From contig CAAGMX010000142.1 of NCBI GenBank assembly GCA_900771165.1, positions 1-19,761 on the forward strand: DNA of 19,761 bases. The letters run 5' to 3'. The number at the start of each line of letters is the position of its first letter. Positions within the stretch are counted from its first letter, which is position 1. A program made the translations under genes and the position numbers. The notes under the pieces are model-generated. The model was not told where the DNA came from, did not search any database, and saw only the letters and a list, made by a program, of their open reading frames with translations. Origin of the DNA: Victivallales bacterium (GTDB lineage Bacteria > Verrucomicrobiota > Lentisphaeria > Oligosphaerales > Oligosphaeraceae). Below, piece after piece: positions 14,017 to 19,761 of this stretch.

Positions 14017-15048
14017 ATGATTGTCATTTTGAAAGAGAATCCCGATCCCGGGCAACTGAAGGACTTGACCTCCTGGCTCAAAAGCCAGGGAGTGGAAATC
14101 CATACTTCCCACGGACAGCGGCAGATGATTCTCGGCCTGGTGGGGGATACCTCCCGGCTGGATATGGATCTCATCAGCGCACTGGATATCGTGGATGAGG
14201 TGAAGCGGATCCAGGATCCCTATAAGGCGGCCAACCGAAAGTTCCACCCGGAGGACACGGTGGTGGAGCTGGCGAACGGGGTGAAGATCGGGGGCGGGAA
14301 TTTCGCCCTCATCGCCGGTCCCTGCTCCGTGGAAAGCGAGGAGCAGATCTGCTCCGTGGCCAAGGCCGTGAAGGCGGCCGGCGCCAATGTGCTGCGGGGC
14401 GGCGCCTTCAAACCCCGCACCTCCCCCTATTCCTTCCAGGGAATGCGGGAACGGGGCATTCAGCTGCTCCTGGAGGCCAAGCGGGAGAGCGGGCTCCCCG
14501 TGGTCACCGAAATCATGGACGCCGCCCAGCTTCCCCTCTTCGAGGAGGTGGACATTATCCAGGTGGGCGCCAGAAATATGCAGAATTTTGAGCTGCTCCA
14601 CGCCCTGGGCCACATCCGGAAGCCCATTCTTCTGAAGCGGGGACTGGCCAATACCTACCAGGAACTGCTGATGAGCGCAGAGCATATCATGTCCGGCGGA
14701 AATTCCCAGGTGATGCTCTGCGAGCGGGGCATCCGCACCTTCGAGACCTATACCCGGAACACCCTAGATCTCACCGCCATCCCCGTCCTCCACAAGCTCT
14801 CCCATCTTCCCGTCATCATCGACCCCAGCCACGCCTCCGGACGCTCCTGGCTGGTGCCCCCCATGGGAGTGGCCGCCGCCGCCACCGGGGCCGATGGCCT
14901 CATTGTGGAAGTCCACAACGATCCGGAACACGCTTGGTGCGACGGTCCCCAGTCCATCACCCCCGCGGTCTTCCAGGAGATGGTGCCCCGGGTCCATGCG
15001 GTGCGGCAGGCCCTGGCCTTGGAGAAGGGGGAGGAGGCCCGGTCATGA
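14017..15048 (+). CDS. aroF: 3-deoxy-7-phosphoheptulonate synthase (DAHP synthase), type I-beta with FL domain
   Basis: First enzyme of the shikimate pathway (343 aa): condenses phosphoenolpyruvate and erythrose 4-phosphate. Residues 1-66 form a ferredoxin-like regulatory domain (MIVILKENPDPGQLKDLTSW), as in Thermotoga-type enzymes where tyrosine and phenylalanine inhibit. The catalytic barrel follows, with LIAGPCSVES, RGGAFKPRTSPYSFQG, VGARNMQNFELL, ILLKRG, CERGIRTFETYTRNTLDL and IDPSHASGR carrying the substrate and metal contacts. The frame is open upstream, but ATG at 14017 gives the expected N-terminus and has GGGAGA about 10 nt before it. It is the first gene of the aromatic cluster, and its stop overlaps the tyrA start by 4 bases. 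Confidence 0.96.
   Translation: MIVILKENPDPGQLKDLTSWLKSQGVEIHTSHGQRQMILGLVGDTSRLDMDLISALDIVDEVKRIQDPYKAANRKFHPEDTVVELANGVKIGGGNFALIAGPCSVESEEQICSVAKAVKAAGANVLRGGAFKPRTSPYSFQGMRERGIQLLLEAKRESGLPVVTEIMDAAQLPLFEEVDIIQVGARNMQNFELLHALGHIRKPILLKRGLANTYQELLMSAEHIMSGGNSQVMLCERGIRTFETYTRNTLDLTAIPVLHKLSHLPVIIDPSHASGRSWLVPPMGVAAAATGADGLIVEVHNDPEHAWCDGPQSITPAVFQEMVPRVHAVRQALALEKGEEARS
15031..15048 (+). promoter_or_regulatory. Shine-Dalgarno site and ATGA overlap at tyrA
   Basis: GAGGAGG (15031-15037) lies 7 nt before ATG at 15045. The ATG overlaps the aroF stop TGA (15046-15048). This fixes the tyrA start and predicts coupled translation of the two genes. An open frame extending to 14934 would run inside aroF and is not needed. 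Confidence 0.85.
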
Positions 15049-15908
15049 AGACGGTTGGTGTGGTGGGCCTGGGCCTCATCGGAGGCTCTCTGGCCCGGGC
15101 GCTGAAGGCCCACGGAGGATACCGGGTCCTGGGCTACGATCTCCAGGAATCGGTGCGCCTCCGGGCGAAACTGGTGCATGCCGTGGATGACACCCTGACG
15201 CCAGAGCGTCTCCCGGAACTGGATATGGTGATTCTGGCCCTCTATCCCCAGGCTACCATCCGCTGGACGGAGGAGAATGTCTCCCGGCTGCGTCCCGGCA
15301 CCCTGGTGGTGGATACCTGCGGCGTCAAGCGGGTGGTATGCCAGGCGGTGGGAAAGCTCTGCGAGTCCCACGGCCTGGTCTTCCTGGGGGGACACCCCAT
15401 GGCCGGTATCGAACGCTCCGGCTTCGACGCCTCCATGGGAAATCTTTTCAACCAGGCCTCCATGATCCTGGTGCCCTGGGGAAATCCCGCCATCGAGATC
15501 CTGGAGAAAACCAAGGCATTCTTCCTGGAACTGGGCTTCGGCACGGTGAAGTTCTCCACGGCGGAGGAACATGACCGCATCATCGCCTACACCAGCCAGC
15601 TGGCCCACATCCTGGCCAGCGCCTATGTGCAGTCTCCCACCGCCCTGCAGCACAGCGGATTCTCCGCCGGCTCCTTCCGGGACATGACCCGGGTGGCCAC
15701 CATGCAGGAGGAGATGTGGAGCGAACTCTTCCTGGACAACCGGGAACCCCTGCTGGCGGAACTGGACCACGTGCTGGAGAATCTCCAGCAGTTCCGGAAG
15801 GCCCTGGCAGAGAAGGACAGGGACACCCTCCGCGCCCTGTTGAAGCAGGGCAGGGAGACCAAGGAAAAGGTGAACGCGCTTCCCCGAACCCCCTACTCCC
15901 TCTTCTAA
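15045..15908 (+). CDS. tyrA: Prephenate dehydrogenase
   Basis: Cytoplasmic enzyme (287 aa) that oxidatively decarboxylates prephenate to 4-hydroxyphenylpyruvate in tyrosine synthesis. The nucleotide-binding loop is VGLGLIGGSLARAL (7-20). VVDTCGVK (88-95) and LGGHPMAGIERSGF (114-127, catalytic His117) are family motifs, as are TSQLAHILASAY and GSFRDMTRVA in the helical C-terminal domain. It ends without an ACT domain and without a fused chorismate mutase, so feedback by tyrosine, if any, may act at AroF instead (inference). An arogenate dehydrogenase function cannot be excluded from sequence. Coupled to aroF by an ATGA overlap; an 84-bp gap with a stem-loop follows. Confidence 0.93.
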   Translation: MKTVGVVGLGLIGGSLARALKAHGGYRVLGYDLQESVRLRAKLVHAVDDTLTPERLPELDMVILALYPQATIRWTEENVSRLRPGTLVVDTCGVKRVVCQAVGKLCESHGLVFLGGHPMAGIERSGFDASMGNLFNQASMILVPWGNPAIEILEKTKAFFLELGFGTVKFSTAEEHDRIIAYTSQLAHILASAYVQSPTALQHSGFSAGSFRDMTRVATMQEEMWSELFLDNREPLLAELDHVLENLQQFRKALAEKDRDTLRALLKQGRETKEKVNALPRTPYSLF

Positions 15909-15923
15909 TCTGAATCATAGGAA

Positions 15924-15949
15924 AGGAAAGAGAAATCCGCCTCTTTCCT
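15924..15949 (+). terminator. Stem-loop between tyrA and aroB (weak terminator or processing site)
   Basis: AGGAAAGAG (15924-15932) pairs perfectly with CTCTTTCCT (15941-15949) around an 8-nt loop. The sequence after it is C/T-rich with TTTT only about 20 nt later, so this is not a classical intrinsic terminator. It could lower read-through into aroB or protect the end of an aroF-tyrA message. It is the only sizeable gap inside the cluster. Confidence 0.4.
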
Positions 15950-15992
15950 CCTCCGCTTCCCCGTATTCCCCTTTTCTGCTTTTCGCCTCCCC

Positions 15993-17045
15993 ATGGCTTC
16001 CCTCTCCCAGATTCCGGTTCGCTGCTCCCGCGGCACCTATCAGGTCTCCATTGGGCCCGGTGCCCTTTCCCTCCTGCCTGAGGTGGTGGCCAGCCTCGGC
16101 GCACGCCGGGTGGCGGTGATTTCGGATAGCCATGTGGCCCCCCTCCATGGGGAGCGGGTGCGCCAGTTCCTGCCGCCGGACAGCCCCCTGTATGTCTTCC
16201 CGGCGGGAGAGGCCAGCAAGACCCTGGATACCATCGCCGGCATGCTGCATTTCCTGGCCGAGGCCCAGCTGACCCGGGGGGATCTGGTGGTGGCCCTGGG
16301 GGGCGGCGTCACGGGAGACATGGCGGGCTTCACCGCCGCCATCTATCTCCGGGGCATCCCCGTGGTCCAGCTGCCCACCACTCTGCTGGCCGCCATCGAT
16401 TCCTCCGTGGGGGGGAAGACCGGGGTGGATCTGCCCCAGGGCAAGAATCTGGCTGGCGCATTCTGGCAGCCCTCCGCCGTCCTCTGCGACACCACCCTGA
16501 TGGACACCCTTCCCCAGCGCATCCTCTTTGATGGCACCGCAGAGGCCATCAAATACGGCGTGATCCGGGATGCGGCCCTCTTCCATACTCTGGCCGCCCC
16601 CGGCGGACTCCAGAACCATCCTCAGGAGGTCATTGCCCGCTGCGTGGAGATCAAGGCGGAGATCGTGGCCGGGGACGAGTTCGACCGGGGAGAACGGGCC
16701 CTGCTGAATTTCGGCCATACTCTGGGCCATGCCGTGGAGCGGGAAAGCCGCTTCGCCATCTCCCACGGACAGGCCGTGGCCATCGGCATGGTGGCCGTGA
16801 CCCGCTGGGCCGAACGCCGGGGATGGTGTCCGAAAGATTTGCATCTCCCTCTGGTGGAAGCACTTAAGGAGTATGATCTGCCCACGGAGCTCCCCTATCC
16901 CTGGGAACAGCTGACGGAGGCTATGCTCCATGACAAGAAGAGAAAGGGAGACCGCATCCAGCTGGTGGTGCCGGAATCCCTGGGCCGCTGCGTCCTGAAG
17001 ACGATTTCCGTGGAGGAATTGCGGAACGGGGAGGCGGCGCCATGA
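15993..17045 (+). CDS. aroB: 3-dehydroquinate synthase
   Basis: Second shikimate-pathway enzyme (350 aa): an NAD- and divalent-metal-dependent cyclase converting DAHP to 3-dehydroquinate in the cytoplasm. Conserved segments are FPAGEASKTLDT, the glycine-rich VALGGGVTGDMAGFTAAIYL (about 99-118), QLPTTLLAAIDSSVGGKTGV, GTAEAIKYGVI with the metal-binding Glu, and LNFGHTLGHAVE with a metal-binding His; ISHGQAVAIGM supplies another His. DKKRKG near the C-terminus is also typical. Length is normal for the family. The start at 15993 has no Shine-Dalgarno site and a pyrimidine-rich leader. The stop overlaps the aroA start by 4 bases. Confidence 0.97.
   Translation: MASLSQIPVRCSRGTYQVSIGPGALSLLPEVVASLGARRVAVISDSHVAPLHGERVRQFLPPDSPLYVFPAGEASKTLDTIAGMLHFLAEAQLTRGDLVVALGGGVTGDMAGFTAAIYLRGIPVVQLPTTLLAAIDSSVGGKTGVDLPQGKNLAGAFWQPSAVLCDTTLMDTLPQRILFDGTAEAIKYGVIRDAALFHTLAAPGGLQNHPQEVIARCVEIKAEIVAGDEFDRGERALLNFGHTLGHAVERESRFAISHGQAVAIGMVAVTRWAERRGWCPKDLHLPLVEALKEYDLPTELPYPWEQLTEAMLHDKKRKGDRIQLVVPESLGRCVLKTISVEELRNGEAAP
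17028..17045 (+). promoter_or_regulatory. Shine-Dalgarno site and ATGA overlap at aroA
   Basis: GGGGAGG (17028-17034) lies 7 nt before the aroA ATG at 17042, which overlaps the aroB stop TGA (17043-17045). This fixes the start and indicates translational coupling. Confidence 0.8.
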
Positions 17046-18277
17046 GCCAGGTCGTCCTCTCTCCCCGCCCCTGGACGGGCCGGGTGGCCATTCCCTCCTC
17101 CAAGTCGGTGGCCCATCGGCAGTTACTCTGTGCGGCCCTGGCGGGGATGTCTCTGGATTCCGTGCGTCTCCAGGGGCCTGCCTCCGAGGATCTGACGGCC
17201 ACCCGAACCACCCTGGAAACCCTTCGCACCCCCACGGGGGAATGCCCCGTCCTGGATTGCGGAGAGTCCGGCAGCACCTTGCGGTTCCTCCTTCCTGTGG
17301 CTGCCGCCCGGGGCGGAGAATGGTGCTTCCAGGGCCGGGGGCGGCTGCCCCAGCGCCCCCTGGATCCCCTGCTGGGAGAACTCCGGGCCCACGGCGTGGA
17401 AATCCAGGGAGAACGCCTCCCCCTTCGCCTGAAAGGCAAACTGACGGGGGGCACGTTCCATCTGCCGGGTAACATTTCCTCCCAATTTGTCACGGGCTTA
17501 CTTCTGGCTCTGCCCCTGGCCGGCGGCGGCATGATCCGCCTCACCTCTCCCCTGGAATCCCAGGATTACGTCACCCTGACCCTCCAGGCCATGGCCCAGT
17601 TTGGGGTGGAGGTCCGCCGGGAGGAGGAGGGTTTTACGGTGCCTCCGGGCCAGAGCTACCGTCCGGTGGAGAATCTTCCTGTGGTGGAAGGGGACTGGTC
17701 GGCCGCCGCCTTCCCCATGGTGGCCGCCGCCTTGGCCCTTCAGAATCCCCAGGGACTGCTTCTGGAGAATCTCTCCCCCGCCTCCCTCCAGGGAGATCGG
17801 CGCATTGTGGAGATTCTCCAGGCCTTTGGCGCCCAAGTGGAGTTCCTCCCCCAGGGGCTTCAGGTCCGGCCGGCGCCACTCCATGGGGTGCCGGAAATCG
17901 ATGTGCGGCCCATTCCGGACATGGTTCCCGCCCTTTCCGTGGTGGCCGCCCTGGCGGAAGGCACCACCCGATTCGTCCATGGGGAACGGCTCCGGCTCAA
18001 GGAGTCCGACCGCCTGGAGGCTTCCCGGGATCTGGTGGAGTCTTTGGGGGGCAGGGCAGAAATTCAGGGGGATGTGCTCCAGATCACCGGCGTGAAGGAA
18101 CTGGCCGGGGGCAGGGTGGACGGACGCAACGACCACCGGATTGTCATGGCCGCCGCGGCGGCTGCCGTCGCCGTCCAAGGCAAGGTCACCATTGGCGATG
18201 CCCAGGCGGTGGCCAAATCCTGGCCCGCCTTTTGGCAGGCCTATTCCCTGGCCACGGGAGAGGAGGTTTCACTGTGA
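17042..18277 (+). CDS. aroA: 5-enolpyruvylshikimate-3-phosphate synthase
   Basis: Sixth step of chorismate synthesis (411 aa, E. coli 427): transfers enolpyruvyl from phosphoenolpyruvate to shikimate 3-phosphate. N-terminal substrate motif IPSSKSVAHRQLL, phosphoenolpyruvate-binding loop CGESGSTLRFLLP, then GNISSQFVTGLLLALPL, VEGDWSAAAFPM, IDVRPIPDMVPALSVVAALA, RLKESDRLEAS and GRNDHRIVMA, all characteristic of the two-lobed family. His replaces the more usual Asn in the SKSxxxR segment, and the loop reads GES rather than GNA or GNS; such variants occur in other bacterial lineages as far as I recall. Fully coupled: ATGA overlap with aroB and GTGA overlap with aroC. Confidence 0.96.
   Translation: MSQVVLSPRPWTGRVAIPSSKSVAHRQLLCAALAGMSLDSVRLQGPASEDLTATRTTLETLRTPTGECPVLDCGESGSTLRFLLPVAAARGGEWCFQGRGRLPQRPLDPLLGELRAHGVEIQGERLPLRLKGKLTGGTFHLPGNISSQFVTGLLLALPLAGGGMIRLTSPLESQDYVTLTLQAMAQFGVEVRREEEGFTVPPGQSYRPVENLPVVEGDWSAAAFPMVAAALALQNPQGLLLENLSPASLQGDRRIVEILQAFGAQVEFLPQGLQVRPAPLHGVPEIDVRPIPDMVPALSVVAALAEGTTRFVHGERLRLKESDRLEASRDLVESLGGRAEIQGDVLQITGVKELAGGRVDGRNDHRIVMAAAAAAVAVQGKVTIGDAQAVAKSWPAFWQAYSLATGEEVSL
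18261..18277 (+). promoter_or_regulatory. Shine-Dalgarno site deciding the GTG start of aroC
   Basis: A perfect AGGAGG (18261-18266) lies 7 nt before GTG at 18274. The GTG overlaps the aroA stop TGA (18275-18277). The in-frame ATG at 18232 lies inside aroA and would add 14 residues not found in chorismate synthases, so GTG is preferred. Confidence 0.88.
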
Positions 18278-19362
18278 ATACATTGGGAAAAAACATTTGC
18301 GTCACCATCTTCGGGGAATCCCATGGCCCTGCCATCGGCTGCACCATTGAGGGACTTCCCGCCGGCTTCAAGGTGGATCAGGAGGCCCTGTCGGCCTTTC
18401 TCGCCCGGCGGGCGCCGGGGCACCATGGGTTGCTTGCCACCCAACGGAAAGAGGCGGACCGCCCGGAGTTCCTTTCGGGCCTCCTGGACGGGGTCCTCAC
18501 GGGGGCCACGGTCTGCGCCATCATTCGCAATGGGGATCAGCACTCCAAGGACTACGGCAACCTGAAGGACTGCCCCCGCCCGGGCCACTCCGATTATCCC
18601 GCCTCCGTGAAATTCCATGGATGCAACGACATCCGGGGGGGAGGCATCTTCTCCGGCCGTCTTACGGCTCCCTTGTGCATCGCCGGGGGCATCGTGCGGC
18701 AGATTCTGGAGCAGGAAGGGATTGTCATCGGCGCCCATCTGCTTCAGGTGGGCACGGTGAAGGAAGCCCCCTTCGATCCCGTGAAGGTCTCCGCCGCCAC
18801 CTTGAAAGGATTGGAAGAACAGCCCTTCCCCGTACTCTCCTCCGCCTCTCAGGCCGCCATGAGCCAGGAGGTGGAGCAGGCCCGCATGGCCTGCGATTCC
18901 GTGGGGGGAGTGGTGGAGGCCGCGGTGGTCGGCATGCCTCCGGGAATCGGGGATCCCATGTTCCTAGGGCTGGAAAACCGCCTGGCCCAGGCCCTCTTCG
19001 GCATCCCCGCGGTGAAGGGAGTCTCCTTCGGTGACGGCTTCCACGCCAGCGCACGCCGGGGCTCGGAGAATAACGATCCTTACACCGTGGACGAGGAGGG
19101 CAGGATCCGCACGGTGACCAATCACTGCGGCGGCATCCTGGGAGGCATCTCCACGGGCATGCCCATCCTTTTCCAGGCCGCCTTCAAACCCACCTCTTCC
19201 ATCGCCAAACCCCAGCAGAGCGTGAGTCTCTCTCGACGGGAAGTCCAGGAATTGCGGGTGGTGGGACGTCATGATCCCTGCATCGTCCTCCGGGCGGTAC
19301 CCGTGGTCATTGCCGCCGCCGCCCTGGCTCTCTACGATGCGCTTCGGGAACCCCGCCCGTAA
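18274..19362 (+). CDS. aroC: Chorismate synthase
   Basis: Last enzyme to chorismate (362 aa): a reduced-FMN-dependent 1,4-elimination of phosphate from EPSP. The N-terminus carries the family signature FGESHGPAIGCTIEGLPAG. PRPGHSDYPASVKF and RGGGIFSGRLTAPLCIAGGI form the FMN/substrate loop, and GVVEAAVVGMPPGIGDPMF, KGVSFGDGF, NNDPY, NHCGGILGGISTGMPI and GRHDPCIVLRAVPV complete the known motifs. The FSGRLTAP version of the loop resembles Clostridia/Bacteroidetes-type enzymes rather than the proteobacterial one. GTG start chosen from the Shine-Dalgarno site and overlap with aroA. About 100 bp of non-coding sequence follow before hldD; no clear terminator is seen there. Confidence 0.97.
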   Translation: MNTLGKNICVTIFGESHGPAIGCTIEGLPAGFKVDQEALSAFLARRAPGHHGLLATQRKEADRPEFLSGLLDGVLTGATVCAIIRNGDQHSKDYGNLKDCPRPGHSDYPASVKFHGCNDIRGGGIFSGRLTAPLCIAGGIVRQILEQEGIVIGAHLLQVGTVKEAPFDPVKVSAATLKGLEEQPFPVLSSASQAAMSQEVEQARMACDSVGGVVEAAVVGMPPGIGDPMFLGLENRLAQALFGIPAVKGVSFGDGFHASARRGSENNDPYTVDEEGRIRTVTNHCGGILGGISTGMPILFQAAFKPTSSIAKPQQSVSLSRREVQELRVVGRHDPCIVLRAVPVVIAAAALALYDALREPRP

Positions 19363-19463
19363 GAGACCGCCGGGGCTCCCCCATCCCTCCCGGCCCGGCA
19401 TCATCCCCGGCCCAGGAGGCCAACGAGAGAATTTGTCATAAAGGAAATACGGAGAATCGGAAT

Positions 19464-19761
19464 ATGGATCGGAAGAGTTGGATTCTGGTGACCGGCGGCG
19501 CCGGTCTGATTGGCAGCGCCATCGTACATGAACTGAATCTCCGGGGATACGAGAACATTGTCATCGTAGACCACCTGGGAACCGGGGAAAAATGGCAAAA
19601 TCTCCGGGCTCTCCGCTTCGCCGACTACTTCGAGAAGGATTCCGCCTTCTATGACGAGCTGGTCCAGGGAAAGTACGACCGGCTCTATCCCTTCCAGATC
19701 ATTTTCCATTTGGGAAACTGCTCCGACACCACTGAGGTGGATGCATCGTATCTGATGGATA
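19464..19761 (+). CDS. hldD: ADP-L-glycero-D-manno-heptose 6-epimerase (5' part, runs off the window)
   Basis: The first 99 residues are present. The enzyme epimerises ADP-D-glycero-D-manno-heptose to the L form used in the LPS inner core. The extended-SDR NADP-binding loop TGGAGLIGSAI lies at 10-20, followed by HELNLRGYENIVIVDHLG and ADYFEKDSAFYDEL. FHLGNCSDTTE (81-91) is the family version of the HxGACSxTTE motif, which contributes a catalytic Ser/Thr. GGAG-type Shine-Dalgarno GGAG lies at 19451-19454, 9 nt before the ATG. Similar to many bacterial HldD in this part; the catalytic Tyr-Lys pair is beyond the window. Its presence argues for a Gram-negative with heptose-containing LPS. It may be read from its own promoter in the 101-bp gap, but none is obvious. 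Confidence 0.9.
   Translation, partial: MDRKSWILVTGGAGLIGSAIVHELNLRGYENIVIVDHLGTGEKWQNLRALRFADYFEKDSAFYDELVQGKYDRLYPFQIIFHLGNCSDTTEVDASYLMD

Noticed and set aside
19369..19411. GCCGGGG/CCCCGGC inverted repeat after aroC as a terminator
   Set aside because: The arms are 29 nt apart and no T-run follows, so it is not a credible intrinsic terminator.

Overview
The window comes from a GC-rich Gram-negative bacterium. The incomplete last gene encodes an ADP-L-glycero-D-manno-heptose 6-epimerase (LPS core heptose), and there is a lipoprotein with a lipobox. The gene set (YejE-type permease, COG3014-like lipoprotein, BatA-like membrane protein, sialate O-acetylesterase, six-domain S1) and the frequent absence of Shine-Dalgarno sites suggest the PVC superphylum, perhaps Verrucomicrobiota/Opitutae. 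That placement is an inference of low to moderate confidence. I see no tRNA, rRNA, CRISPR array, transposase or phage gene.

Layout. Bases 1-354 have no convincing gene. They hold a 9-bp-phased CTAG array (3-51) and a cluster of GC-rich inverted repeats (58-247). A minus-strand pair follows: a SprT-like/DUF2786 protein (3117-1969), then a YejE-type ABC permease with an unusually long extracytoplasmic insertion (1962-355). Ribosomal protein S1 (rpsA, 3386-5131) is divergent from this pair, has a structured leader, and ends in a strong intrinsic terminator. A COG3014-like lipoprotein (5579-7054) comes next after a 363-bp gap. It converges on a five-gene minus-strand cluster: SGNH sialate O-acetylesterase (13828-11843), gpsA (11812-10790), a purine nucleosidase homologue (10738-10055), a BatA-like VWA protein (10046-8094) and an RluA-type pseudouridine synthase (8097-7075).

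From 14017 the plus strand carries an aromatic amino acid/chorismate cluster: aroF-tyrA-aroB-aroA-aroC. The pairs aroF/tyrA, aroB/aroA and aroA/aroC overlap by 4 bases (ATGA or GTGA). A near-consensus promoter and a leader hairpin precede aroF, and a 9-bp stem-loop separates tyrA from aroB. hldD starts at 19464 and runs off the window.

How the genes work together. AroF, AroB, AroA and AroC are steps 1, 2, 6 and 7 of the route to chorismate. TyrA diverts prephenate to tyrosine. Dehydroquinase, shikimate dehydrogenase and shikimate kinase are not in the window. AroF carries an N-terminal ferredoxin-like regulatory domain and TyrA has no ACT domain, so feedback control probably acts on AroF. GpsA (phospholipid backbone), HldD (LPS), the lipoprotein and the permease are envelope functions. 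S1 and RluA are translation functions.

No clearly new multi-gene defence or mobile system is visible. The items most worth a second look are the CTAG array, the SprT-DUF2786 fusion, the enlarged orphan YejE permease, the Asp-to-Asn change in the nucleosidase, and the split between Shine-Dalgarno-free leading genes and Shine-Dalgarno-led internal genes.
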